Program-made: the position numbers and the translations under genes
Part shown: piece by piece, positions 53,384 through 61,299 of the stretch
Position numbering within the stretch: position 1 is the stretch's first letter
Layout of the letters: every line of letters starts with the position of its first letter
Source of the DNA: Chryseobacterium geocarposphaerae
GTDB taxonomy: Bacteria > Bacteroidota > Bacteroidia > Flavobacteriales > Weeksellaceae
NCBI RefSeq assembly: GCF_002797535.1
Contig: NZ_PGFD01000002.1
Location: 434,001 to 498,000, forward strand
Direction: 5' to 3'
DNA length: 64,000 nucleotides
Notes under the pieces: model-generated
The model's database searches: none
Told to the model about the DNA's origin: nothing
Seen by the model: only the letters and a program-made list of their open reading frames with translations

Positions 53384-53727
53384 TCATAAAACCCGAAATT
53401 TCCTGGACAGATTTTGAAAAAATAGACATAAGATGCGGAACCATAATTTCAGCGAACGATTTTGAAAAAGCCAGAAACCCTTCTTATCAATTAGAAATCG
53501 ATTTTGGAGAATTAGGAATAAAAAAATCCTCAGCACAGATTACTACATTATATAAAAAAGAAGATCTGATCGGAAAACAGATTTTAGCAGTTGTCAATTT
53601 TCCAAAGAAACAGATTGCCAATTTCTTTAGTGAATGCCTGGTTTTGGGAGTATATGGCGAAAATAAATCGGAAGTAACATTGCTTACAACATCACTTCCG
53701 ACTAAAAATGGGTTGCAGGTAGGGTAA
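53380..53727 (+). CDS. csaA: CsaA-type tRNA-binding-domain protein
   Basis: 115-residue OB-fold protein of the EMAP-II/tRNA-binding-domain family, the size of CsaA chaperones. Conserved segments visible: FEKIDIRCGTIISANDFEKARNPSYQLEIDFG, KKSSAQITTLYKKEDLIGKQILAVVNFPKKQI, and ECLVLGV. CsaA homologues have export-related or chaperone-like activity and bind tRNA-like structures. It is coupled to the preceding HExxH gene; the reason for that pairing is unknown. Confidence 0.92.
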   Translation: MIIKPEISWTDFEKIDIRCGTIISANDFEKARNPSYQLEIDFGELGIKKSSAQITTLYKKEDLIGKQILAVVNFPKKQIANFFSECLVLGVYGENKSEVTLLTTSLPTKNGLQVG

Positions 53728-53733
53728 ATCTAC

Positions 53734-54504
53734 TTATTGATGTAAAGTTTTTGTTCCTAAATTGGTAATTTGTCCGAATACGACGGATACATTATTGGTA
53801 TTTTCATCTACATATCCTGTTGCATTATCTGCATCGTAAGAAACAGTATAAGTTCCTTGCTGCAGTCCGGAAAACATGAAAAATCCGTCAGGATTTGGTA
53901 TTGCCGTTGCAATCGTATCCGAAGCCACAATAGCATGTACGACAGCATCTGCAGCCTGAGGCTGTACAAAGCCTTTTATCTGTCCGTTTGTTAGTTCTGA
54001 AAACGTTCTGATGACCGGTTTCAAAATATAAGATCCGTTTCCGGTTTTTACAACAGATCTTCCCGCATCAAAATCGATCCATACGGTATAAGCACCATTG
54101 GCGGCTAATGTCTGATGCCAGTTGAACTTCAGTCCGCTTTGCTGAGCCGAAGGAGTTTGTAACGGGTAATTAACTCCATTCACAACCAAAGAATTATTAG
54201 GCCCCAAGATCATTCTCATCTGGGAAACTTCACCCGTGGGCAATACTGCCTGACCTAAAACGGTATCTGTTCCATTTTTAAAATTAAGAAGATTATAAAC
54301 ACCAGGACTAGGAAAATTAAGAGCAGTCCATTCACCGTTATTATTGATTTCTATTCGCTGAATATCAATATTAACAGCATCATACGTCGCGGGACCATCA
54401 GTAAGTCTCACATTCACTGTAGCAGTACCACTTCCCTCAGAATCATTGCACGAAGCCAAGAAAAGCAGACCTATACTGCTTCCTATTATCAATAACCTTT
54501 TCAT
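53734..54504 (-). CDS. DUF4382 lipoprotein
   Basis: Lipoprotein of 256 residues from ATG 54504 (lipobox LFLASCN near residue 15). The upstream in-frame ATG 54546 would add 14 basic residues. The first domain has VNVRLTDGPATYDAVNIDIQRIEI, typical of DUF4382. The C-terminal 80 residues (IKGFVQPQAADAVVHAIVAS, FFMFSGLQQGTYTVSYDA) form a carboxypeptidase-regulatory-like beta-sandwich. Function unknown; probably at the cell surface or the periplasmic face. Single gene. Confidence 0.85.
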   Translation of the reverse strand: MKRLLIIGSSIGLLFLASCNDSEGSGTATVNVRLTDGPATYDAVNIDIQRIEINNNGEWTALNFPSPGVYNLLNFKNGTDTVLGQAVLPTGEVSQMRMILGPNNSLVVNGVNYPLQTPSAQQSGLKFNWHQTLAANGAYTVWIDFDAGRSVVKTGNGSYILKPVIRTFSELTNGQIKGFVQPQAADAVVHAIVASDTIATAIPNPDGFFMFSGLQQGTYTVSYDADNATGYVDENTNNVSVVFGQITNLGTKTLHQ

Positions 54505-54582
54505 AAAATAATATTTTGTTCTATTAAAACGTTTTTGATAATTCATTTATTATGTCTTATCTTTCAGTTTAAAAACAAAAAA

Positions 54583-55287
54583 ATGATACAGAATATCCCT
54601 CTGGAAAAAATTTTATTTATTGATATTGAAACCGTTCCAGGGTTCAGCACATGGGAAGATATGCCCGAAACCGAACAAATGCTTTGGGATAAAAAGACCA
54701 GGTTTCAGAGAAAGGATGAAGTTTCTGCAGCAGAATTTTATCCTGAAAGAGCTGGAATTATGGCTGAATTTGGAAAAATTGTCTGCATTACCATCGGCAT
54801 GCTTGAAAAAAATGACACTTTAAAAATAAAAAGCTTTGCAGGTGATGACGAAAAGAAAATACTGCTTGAGTTTGGCGAAATTTTCAACAGCCCGAGGTTG
54901 AGAGAGGTTATTCTGTGTGCCCACAATGGTAAAGAGTTTGATTTCCCGTGGATCGCAAGAAGATATTTAATCAACGGAATTCAGCCTCCTACTCCATTTC
55001 AGATGTACGGAAAGAAACCTTGGGAAATCCCCCATATCGACACTATGGAACTGTGGAAATTCGGGGACTATAAAAATTTTATTTCGCTTGAATTATTGGC
55101 ACATCTTTTCGGAATTCCTACTCCAAAAGACGATATCGACGGCTCAATGGTTTCATCAATCTATTACATAGAGAAAGACTTGCAAAGAATAGTTGACTAT
55201 TGTGAAAAAGATGTCTTAACTTTGGCAAATATTTTCCGGCGTATGCGTCAGGAAGATTTGTTGAAAAGGTATACCAATTTAGATTAA
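54583..55287 (+). CDS. DEDDy-type 3'-5' exonuclease (predicted PolB-like)
   Basis: 234 residues from ATG 54583; the frame from 54535 starts inside the divergent gene's upstream region and is less likely. Exo I is FIDIETVPG (Asp, Glu), exo II is CAHNGKEFDFPWIARR (Asp), exo III is DYCEKDVLTLANI (Tyr-x3-Asp), giving a complete catalytic DEDDy set. It is annotated in related genomes as a PolB-like 3'-5' exonuclease, from memory. DNA or RNA substrate is unknown. It precedes the SufT-like gene by 3 bp. Confidence 0.88.
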   Translation: MIQNIPLEKILFIDIETVPGFSTWEDMPETEQMLWDKKTRFQRKDEVSAAEFYPERAGIMAEFGKIVCITIGMLEKNDTLKIKSFAGDDEKKILLEFGEIFNSPRLREVILCAHNGKEFDFPWIARRYLINGIQPPTPFQMYGKKPWEIPHIDTMELWKFGDYKNFISLELLAHLFGIPTPKDDIDGSMVSSIYYIEKDLQRIVDYCEKDVLTLANIFRRMRQEDLLKRYTNLD

Positions 55288-55290
55288 AAA

Positions 55291-55617
55291 ATGAAATTTA
55301 CAGACGATCAGATTGCTGACATCGGTGAAGAAATCATTAGCGTATTAAAAACAGTATATGACCCTGAAATTCCTGTAGACATCTACGAATTAGGGCTTGT
55401 TTACGACGTACAGATTTCTGATGATGCTGATGTAAAAATTATCATGACACTTACGACTCCGAACTGTCCTGTTGCAGAAACGCTTCCACAAGAAGTAAAA
55501 GACAAAGTAGCGGAAGTTGAAAACGTGAAGAGTGTCGATTTAGAGCTTACTTTCGAGCCAAGCTGGAACAAGGATATGATGAGTGAGGAAGCGAAATTTG
55601 AGCTGGGAATGCTTTAA
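55291..55617 (+). CDS. MIP18/DUF59 family protein, SufT-like
   Basis: 108-residue protein of the MIP18 (DUF59) family implicated in Fe-S cluster assembly or maturation. The core DPEIPVDIYELGLVYDVQI and the Cys-containing TLTTPNCPVAETLPQEVKDKV are conserved. The length is that of stand-alone SufT proteins. No other suf genes are nearby, and it is paired with the exonuclease gene. Confidence 0.92.
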   Translation: MKFTDDQIADIGEEIISVLKTVYDPEIPVDIYELGLVYDVQISDDADVKIIMTLTTPNCPVAETLPQEVKDKVAEVENVKSVDLELTFEPSWNKDMMSEEAKFELGML

Positions 55618-55633
55618 GTTCGGATAAAAAATA

Positions 55634-55668
55634 AAACAGGCTGCCAATTTTGACAGCCTTTTATTTTT
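55634..55668 (+). terminator. Terminator after the SufT-like gene
   Basis: AGGCTG (55638-55643) pairs with CAGCCT (55654-55659), extended with one mismatch, followed by a T-rich tail. Confidence 0.75.
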
Positions 55669-55697
55669 GTTAATTAATTGTTGATCCCTTTGCCCAT

Positions 55698-55761
55698 TGT
55701 CATTCAGAACGGAGTAAAGAATCTATTTAAACAAATAGATTTCTCCTTCGTCGAAATGACA
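55698..55761. repeat. Palindromic intergenic repeat, copy A
   Basis: Imperfect 64-bp inverted repeat bounded by TGTCATT and AATGACA, with inner arms ending in ATCTATTT / AAATAGAT. The same ends recur in copy B at 62516-62587 and the same half at 56685-56713. It is of REP/MITE-like character. Confidence 0.7.
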
Positions 55762-55769
55762 GAGGAACG

Positions 55770-56606
55770 CTAAATTTCTCTTGCAATCTCTTTACCTTCT
55801 CTTCTGCTCCATTCACTCCACGAACCCACATATAAATCCGGAATTTTAAAACCTGCATAATCCAGCGCTAAAATAGTGTGACAGGCCGTCACTCCGGAAC
55901 CACAGTGAATAATCAGATGTTCAGGCTTCCCTTCGAGTAATTTCAAATATTTTTCCTTCAGAATTTCAGGCTTCAGGAAATTTCCGTTTTCATCCAGGTT
56001 TTCAGAAAAAGGAATATTAATCGCTCCCGGAATATGACCCGCCACTAAATCGATGGGCTCAGATTCTCCTTTATAGCGATAAGCATCTCTTACGTCGATT
56101 ACCGTCGAAGAATGATTTATCAACTCATTTTCAACAACTTCCAGGCTTGAAGTTGGCAGAAGCCAATTCTCTTTTTTGATGAATTGAGCCTTTTCAAAAG
56201 CTTCTTCCCCCGAAGAAAATTCTAAACCCTCTTTTTCAGCATGTTGGAATCCACCATCTAAAACCTGGACATTTTCAAACCCAAAAGATTTCAGCATCCA
56301 CCAAGCTCTTGCCGCAGCATTGGAACCATTTTTATCATCATAAACGATAAGATGGGAACCTTCTGAAACTCCAAGATTAGAAAGTGTTTCTGCAAATTTT
56401 TCAACACTGGGGAGAGGATGCCTTCCTCCAAAAGCTGCATCTTCTCCAATATTTGCCAAATCTTTATCCAAATCAATGAATCTCGCTCCTTTGATGTGTT
56501 TGTTCAAATAATTTTGATAGACATCTTTTCCTACTCTTGCATCCAGGATTATTAAGTTTTCGGTTGGAAGATTTTTTAATTCTAAAGGAGAAATTATTGG
56601 TGACAT
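55770..56606 (-). CDS. Sulfurtransferase with two rhodanese domains (mercaptopyruvate or thiosulfate type)
   Basis: 278-residue cytoplasmic sulfur-transfer enzyme. The N-terminal, inactive rhodanese domain covers residues 1-130, and the C-terminal domain carries VIDVRDAYRYKGE and the active Cys in HCGSGVTACH (about residue 234). CGSGVTA is the pattern of 3-mercaptopyruvate sulfurtransferases. The gene lies between a palindromic repeat and a half copy; it is not linked to known sulfur genes. Confidence 0.92.
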   Translation of the reverse strand: MSPIISPLELKNLPTENLIILDARVGKDVYQNYLNKHIKGARFIDLDKDLANIGEDAAFGGRHPLPSVEKFAETLSNLGVSEGSHLIVYDDKNGSNAAARAWWMLKSFGFENVQVLDGGFQHAEKEGLEFSSGEEAFEKAQFIKKENWLLPTSSLEVVENELINHSSTVIDVRDAYRYKGESEPIDLVAGHIPGAINIPFSENLDENGNFLKPEILKEKYLKLLEGKPEHLIIHCGSGVTACHTILALDYAGFKIPDLYVGSWSEWSRREGKEIAREI

Positions 56607-56645
56607 CGTGTTTGTTTTTGAAGTTTAAAGTTTGTTTTGACTGAC

Positions 56646-56668
56646 AAAGCGGGTTCAAAACCCGCTTT
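56646..56668. terminator. Hairpin between the HMG-CoA lyase and sulfurtransferase genes
   Basis: Ten-pair perfect stem AAAGCGGGTT / AACCCGCTTT with a 3-nt loop. The T-rich side lies on the plus strand, so terminator activity for the minus-strand genes is uncertain. Confidence 0.5.
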
Positions 56669-56684
56669 GATTAATTTTTTATTT

Positions 56685-56713
56685 GAGATCCTTCGGTTTC
56701 GCTCAGGATGACA
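56685..56713. repeat. Half copy of the palindromic repeat
   Basis: The bases AGATCCTTCGG and CTCAGGATGACA match the right arm type of the palindromic repeats, but no left arm is present nearby. Confidence 0.5.
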
Positions 56714-56738
56714 TTAAGACTCATGAATATTTAACATT

Positions 56739-57587
56739 TTAGAAATGAAAAATATCCTTCGCTTTATTATAAGAACTTTCGAAGTTTAGTAAATTCAATT
56801 TATGATCTACTTTTTCTACGCTCATGAAGTTGATCACCTGCTCGGTCGGCATATTCCCTACCAGATCATCTTTGGCCATCGGACAACCTCCAATTCCTTT
56901 GATCGCACTGTCAAATCTTGTACAACCCTTATCATAAGCCGCTTTTAATTTCGAATAAGAATCTTCATATCGGTTATGAAAATGCCCTCCAAAGTTAATT
57001 TCAGGATATTTAGACGGTATTTTTTCAAATAAAAGAGCAATGGTTTCCGGAGTTGCCACTCCTGTGGTGTCAGAAAGTAAGATATCTTTAATCCCAATTT
57101 CTGAAAATCGCTGCGCCCAGACGTCTACATCCTGCCATTTCCACATTTCTCCATAGGGATTTCCAAAAGCCATAGAGAAATAGATATTCAGTTGTCTGTT
57201 TTCACTTTTTACAAGCTCCAGCATTTTAATAATTTCATTAAAAGCTTCTTCTTGGTTTTTATTGGTATTTCTATGCTGGAACGTTTCAGAAATAGAAAAT
57301 GGAAACCCGATAATATCTACCGATTGATGCTTTAATGCTTTTTCAGCTCCTCTGTAATTGGCAACAATTGCAGAAACTTTAGTATTGGATCGGGATTTAT
57401 CGATATTTTCAGCAACCTCATTAGAGTCAGCCATTTGGGGAATTGCTTTTGGAGATACAAAACTCAGACAATCCAATACATCAAAACCAACATCCATTAA
57501 AGAGTTGATATAATCTATTTTTTTATCGGTAGGAATAAATTCTCCCCAACCCTGCATTGCATCGCGCGGACATTCAGTAAGAAACAT
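56739..57587 (-). CDS. Hydroxymethylglutaryl-CoA lyase
   Basis: DRE-TIM-barrel enzyme that splits HMG-CoA to acetyl-CoA and acetoacetate at the end of leucine breakdown. The catalytic Arg-Asp is in TECPRDAMQG (canonical PRD), the metal-binding His pair in GGHFHNRYEDSYSKL, and the mobile-loop Cys in GIGGCPMAKDDLVGNMPTE. The start is ATG 57587; a TTG codon 21 bases upstream (57608) only extends the open frame. The length of 282 residues is close to the usual 290-300. Confidence 0.92.
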   Translation of the reverse strand: MFLTECPRDAMQGWGEFIPTDKKIDYINSLMDVGFDVLDCLSFVSPKAIPQMADSNEVAENIDKSRSNTKVSAIVANYRGAEKALKHQSVDIIGFPFSISETFQHRNTNKNQEEAFNEIIKMLELVKSENRQLNIYFSMAFGNPYGEMWKWQDVDVWAQRFSEIGIKDILLSDTTGVATPETIALLFEKIPSKYPEINFGGHFHNRYEDSYSKLKAAYDKGCTRFDSAIKGIGGCPMAKDDLVGNMPTEQVINFMSVEKVDHKLNLLNFESSYNKAKDIFHF

Positions 57588-57746
57588 TTTTACGTTAGAT
57601 TTTCTCAAATATAATAAAACTAAATAATTTGATATAACACACTCACAAATCTAACATTATTTTGATTCTCAAATATTTATATCCGATTTAAAATTTCAAT
57701 AGCTGATATTCATCCCCAAATAAATTATTCTGAGCATCAAAATTGC

Positions 57747-57754
57747 TAACTTTG
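57747..57754 (+). promoter_or_regulatory. Possible -7 element for pepT
   Basis: TAACTTTG matches TAnnTTTG, 19 bp before the pepT ATG. The expected -33 position reads TTA rather than TTG. Confidence 0.4.
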
Positions 57755-57773
57755 CCGGAAATTTATACTAATA

Positions 57774-59021
57774 ATGAGTACAATAGAATTCAACCAGGTG
57801 TGGAAAGAAAAGTTACTGAACCGTTTTCTTAGCTATGTAAAAATATACTCAACCAGTGATGCAGAAAGCGAAACAACCCCTTCTACGGAAAGACAGTGGG
57901 ATATTGCAAAATACATTACTGAAGAGCTGAAAACGATTGGTCTTGAAGATGTTTCAATTGATGACAATGGTTATATCATGGGATATGTGCCTTCAAACCT
58001 TGAAAATGATGACCAACCTACCATTGGATTTATTTCACATTATGATACTTCACCGGATTTCAGCGGAGAAAATGTACAGCCGCAGGTTTGGGAAAATTAT
58101 GACGGTAATGATTTGATTTTAAATAAGGAAACAGGTTTCAAGCTGTCGCCTTCAAAATTTGAAAGTCTAAAAAAATATATCGGTCAGACCCTGATTACTA
58201 CAGACGGAACGACCCTTCTTGGAGCAGATGACAAAGCAGGTTGCGCAGAAATCGTTACAGCTGCTGAATATTTAATGGCTCATCCTGAAATCAAGCACGG
58301 AAGAATTGCAGTTGGATTTACTCCTGATGAGGAAATCGGAAGAGGGGCACACAAATTTGATGTTGCCAAATTTGGAGCTGAATTTGCGTATACAATGGAC
58401 GGTGGAGAAGTTGGGGAACTGGAATATGAAAACTTCAACGCAGCAGGAGCGGTTGTGAAAATCCACGGATTGAGTGTTCACCCTGGTTATGCCTATGGAA
58501 AAATGATCAATGCGGCTTTATTGGCTTCTGAATTCGCTCAAATGCTTCCTGCCAACGAAACTCCGGCTACAACGAAAGGTTTTGACGGATTCTATCACTT
58601 GATGGATTTAAACGCAGATATTTCTGAGGCTAAATTGCAATATATCATCCGTGATCATGATGCAGATAAATTCGAAGCAAGAAAGAAATTCATGGAAGAA
58701 AAAGTAGCTGAATTCAATCAGAAACATGGAGAAGGAACTGCTGAAATTGAGATTAAGGAACAATATAGAAACATGAAGCAACAGTTTGAAGGAAAAATGC
58801 ACATCATCGATCTTGCAGCAGCAGCCATGAAAGAAGCGGGAATTGAGCCTAAAATCAAAGCCATCAGAGGAGGAACCGACGGAGCACAGTTGTCTTATAT
58901 GGGATTGCCTTGTCCGAATATTTTTGCAGGAGGAATCAATTTCCACGGACCTTACGAATATGTTGCTTTGGAAAGTATGGAAAAAGCAATGGAAGTGATT
59001 TTGAATATTGCGAAAGCGTAA
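57774..59021 (+). CDS. pepT: Peptidase T (tripeptide aminopeptidase)
   Basis: M20-family di-zinc aminopeptidase specific for tripeptides, cytoplasmic. Metal ligands and catalytic residues are visible: SHYDTSPDFSGEN (His, Asp), LLGADDKAGCAEIV (bridging Asp), TPDEEIGRGAHKFD (Glu-Glu) and YTMDGGEVGELEYENFNAA, plus GGTDGAQLS near the C-terminus. At 415 residues it is full length. It complements the periplasmic DPP7 in peptide use. Confidence 0.96.
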   Translation: MSTIEFNQVWKEKLLNRFLSYVKIYSTSDAESETTPSTERQWDIAKYITEELKTIGLEDVSIDDNGYIMGYVPSNLENDDQPTIGFISHYDTSPDFSGENVQPQVWENYDGNDLILNKETGFKLSPSKFESLKKYIGQTLITTDGTTLLGADDKAGCAEIVTAAEYLMAHPEIKHGRIAVGFTPDEEIGRGAHKFDVAKFGAEFAYTMDGGEVGELEYENFNAAGAVVKIHGLSVHPGYAYGKMINAALLASEFAQMLPANETPATTKGFDGFYHLMDLNADISEAKLQYIIRDHDADKFEARKKFMEEKVAEFNQKHGEGTAEIEIKEQYRNMKQQFEGKMHIIDLAAAAMKEAGIEPKIKAIRGGTDGAQLSYMGLPCPNIFAGGINFHGPYEYVALESMEKAMEVILNIAKA

Positions 59022-59041
59022 AATTTTAATTTAAATAAATT

Positions 59042-59070
59042 AAAATCCAGCTCAATGAGTTGGATTTTTT
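59042..59070 (+). terminator. Terminator after pepT
   Basis: ATCCAGCTCA pairs with TGAGTTGGAT (G-T wobble), followed by six Ts. It lies between the pepT stop and the convergent lipoprotein gene. Confidence 0.78.
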
Positions 59071-59482
59071 ATTTAGATGAGGTTATCACTTTTTTATAAC
59101 AATTTTCTCCTTCATGATAGCCAAAACAAAGTCCCACATTTCCATCAATTTTTTCAAAATATGTTGTAAAAGTCATATCAACATCTTTAACATCATTTGG
59201 GAAAGCAACTAAATCTTTATCTAGATTAAAATAGAAACTATCAAAATTAATTGAATTACCATCTAATTTGTATACAGACTCATAACCTAAAAGTTTTATT
59301 TTCTTTTTATCATAAATGACCCTCCTATATTTACCTTCTTTTTTAATTATTAACGTATCAAAAGTATTTTTATAAGAAACTGGAGAGTACTTTCCATAAA
59401 CTTCATTTTGGTCAATTCCTTGACAAGAAATAATGAATAAGAAAAGAGAGTATATAAGTAATTTCATCCAACTAATTTTCAT
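59069..59482 (-). CDS. Small lipoprotein of unknown function
   Basis: 137 residues with lipobox LFIISCQ (about residues 15-21). The mature part is a small beta-rich domain: YGKYSPVSYKNTFDTLIIKKEG, YRRVIYDKKKI, NSINFDSFYFN, and a C-terminal GLCFGYHEGENCYKKV with two Cys. No family recognised. Single gene with a convergent pepT neighbour. Confidence 0.72.
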   Translation of the reverse strand: MKISWMKLLIYSLFLFIISCQGIDQNEVYGKYSPVSYKNTFDTLIIKKEGKYRRVIYDKKKIKLLGYESVYKLDGNSINFDSFYFNLDKDLVAFPNDVKDVDMTFTTYFEKIDGNVGLCFGYHEGENCYKKVITSSK

Positions 59483-59503
59483 TTACAAATTAATTATTTA
59501 AAT

Positions 59504-59531
59504 CAAAAAACCACTACAAAACTGCAGTGGT
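59504..59531 (-). terminator. Terminator after thiL
   Basis: On the minus strand ACCACTGCA pairs with TGTAGTGGT, followed by a T-run at 59510-59505. It lies about 30 bp past the thiL stop. Confidence 0.78.
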
Positions 59532-59558
59532 CTCACAATATTTAAAATTAAATAAAAT

Positions 59559-60623
59559 TTAATCGTTTTGCTGGTTCCCTAAAAAAGCATCCCAACCTTG
59601 TGCTGTTAAAGCCACCAGCTGATTAGAACCTCTTGCTACCATAAAATTACCTTCTTCTTTTTCAACGGCATGCCCGATAATGGTAAAATCAGGGTGATTT
59701 TTAATTTTGTCAAAATCATTCGGAGAGATAGTAAACAGCAATTCATAATCTTCACCACCACTTAATGCGGCCATTACAGGATTCAAATTAAAATCATCCG
59801 CAGTTGAAATTGTAAGATTATCCATAGGAACTTTCTCTTCATACAATCTGAAACCTACTTTTGACTGATCTGAAAGGTGCAGAATTTCTGAAGCTAACCC
59901 ATCTGAAATATCAATCATAGAAGTTGGTTTGATGTCCAACTGCTCTAAAATCCCTTTTACATCCGTTCTTGCTTCCGGTTTCAGCTGTCTTTCCAGAATA
60001 TAGTCGTAGCCCTCCATTTCAGGCTGCATATCCGGATTCGCTAAGAAAACAGCATGTTCTCTTTCCAGAATCTGAAGCCCCATATAGGCTCCTCCAAGAT
60101 CTCCCGTTACAACAAGCAAATCATTAGGTTGTGCATCGCTTCTTTTTACAATATTTTCCTCGCTTTCTAACCCGATTGCCGTGATGCTCATCACAAGACC
60201 CGCATTGGAACTTGTAGTGTCACCTCCGATAAGATCAACTTTATATCGTCCGCAAGCTGCCTGAATCCCTGAATAGAGCTCTTCTAAAGCTTCCACCGGA
60301 AAACGGTTAGAAACAGCCAGGGAAACCAAAATCTGAGTTGGAACTGCATTCATGGCTGCAATATCACTAAGATTTACAACAACCGCCTTATACCCCAAAT
60401 GCTTCAAAGGGACATATCCTAAATTAAAGTGTACCCCTTCTGCCAAAACATCTGTTGTAACAACAATTTTTTTATTTCCGGGATTAATAACAGCGGCATC
60501 ATCTCCCACTCCAAGCTCCGAAGATTCGTTGGATAAAGGGAAATATTCTGTGAGGTGTTTTATCAGCCCGAATTCTCCCAGTTTGGAAATCGGTGTTAAT
60601 TCCTGTGATTTATCTTCAAACAT
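59559..60623 (-). CDS. thiL: Thiamine-monophosphate kinase
   Basis: Phosphorylates thiamine monophosphate to the active cofactor TPP. PurM/ThiL-fold signatures: GVGDDAAVINPGNKKIVVTTDVLAEGVHFNL near the N-terminus, NLSDIAAMNAVPTQILVSLAV, DLIGGDTTSS, and SGGEDYELLFTI near the C-terminus. ATG 60623 gives MFEDKSQELTP, the usual start; the frame to 60662 adds 13 hydrophobic residues and is unlikely. Not clustered with other thiamine genes. Confidence 0.95.
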   Translation of the reverse strand: MFEDKSQELTPISKLGEFGLIKHLTEYFPLSNESSELGVGDDAAVINPGNKKIVVTTDVLAEGVHFNLGYVPLKHLGYKAVVVNLSDIAAMNAVPTQILVSLAVSNRFPVEALEELYSGIQAACGRYKVDLIGGDTTSSNAGLVMSITAIGLESEENIVKRSDAQPNDLLVVTGDLGGAYMGLQILEREHAVFLANPDMQPEMEGYDYILERQLKPEARTDVKGILEQLDIKPTSMIDISDGLASEILHLSDQSKVGFRLYEEKVPMDNLTISTADDFNLNPVMAALSGGEDYELLFTISPNDFDKIKNHPDFTIIGHAVEKEEGNFMVARGSNQLVALTAQGWDAFLGNQQND

Positions 60624-60693
60624 ATTTTTAATTATAAGTAATGAGTAATAGATAATGAGCAATATTGGCTATTGAACTCAAAACCTTAATCTT

Positions 60694-61185
60694 TTAAACT
60701 AATTCTGCCGGATCAATATTATTCGGATGGAAAGGCAGTTTTTTGAAATCCTCTCTTGTCAGAACAACAGTTTCCGGAGATTTATACTTATTCATCGCTT
60801 CTACCACATCGTCCGGCGGTGTTGTCATTTTTCTCAGCATCATATCGATCCAGACTCCCGTAGCTTCCGCAGTAGCACAGTGCTGCCCGTCCGGAGTATA
60901 AAATTTGTGAAGAAATCTGTAAATAGATGAGTCTTCAGAACATCCATCAATTTCAACACTTACAATCACGGTTTGATCTGCATAGATCTCCTTGAAAAAA
61001 GAATATCTTTCATGCAAAATTACAGGCCCGATTCCCCATCTGCTCATTTGTGTCACACCCATTTTTTCTTTGGTCATAAAAGCCATTCTGGCCTGAGCGC
61101 AATATTGGACATATGATGAGTTTGCCAAATGTTTGTTGGCGTCAAGATCACTCCAACGCACCTCGAATTTATGGTAAAAAATCAT
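60694..61185 (-). CDS. Acyl-CoA thioesterase, hot-dog fold (YbgC/4HBT-like)
   Basis: 163-residue cytoplasmic thioesterase. The N-terminal VRWSDLDANKHLANSSYVQYC carries the catalytic Asp and the YbgC/4HBT motif, followed by GIGPVILHERYSFFKEI and a long helix. Such enzymes hydrolyse short- or medium-chain acyl-CoAs or hydroxybenzoyl-CoA; substrate not determined. Monocistronic, divergent from the flavoprotein gene. Confidence 0.9.
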   Translation of the reverse strand: MIFYHKFEVRWSDLDANKHLANSSYVQYCAQARMAFMTKEKMGVTQMSRWGIGPVILHERYSFFKEIYADQTVIVSVEIDGCSEDSSIYRFLHKFYTPDGQHCATAEATGVWIDMMLRKMTTPPDDVVEAMNKYKSPETVVLTREDFKKLPFHPNNIDPAELV

Positions 61186-61257
61186 TTAAAAATCAGTTTT
61201 AGAATCATTAAATTATATTCTTCAAAATTACTCAAATAAGATGGTTTATAAAAATTG

Positions 61258-61265
61258 TAGTTTTG
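61258..61265 (+). promoter_or_regulatory. Possible -7 element for the HI0933-type gene
   Basis: TAGTTTTG matches TAnnTTTG and precedes the ATG at 61300 by 34 bp. A matching TTG box is not evident. Confidence 0.3.
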
Positions 61266-61299
61266 TAAAAATAATCTTGCGCATAAGATTAATAAAACT

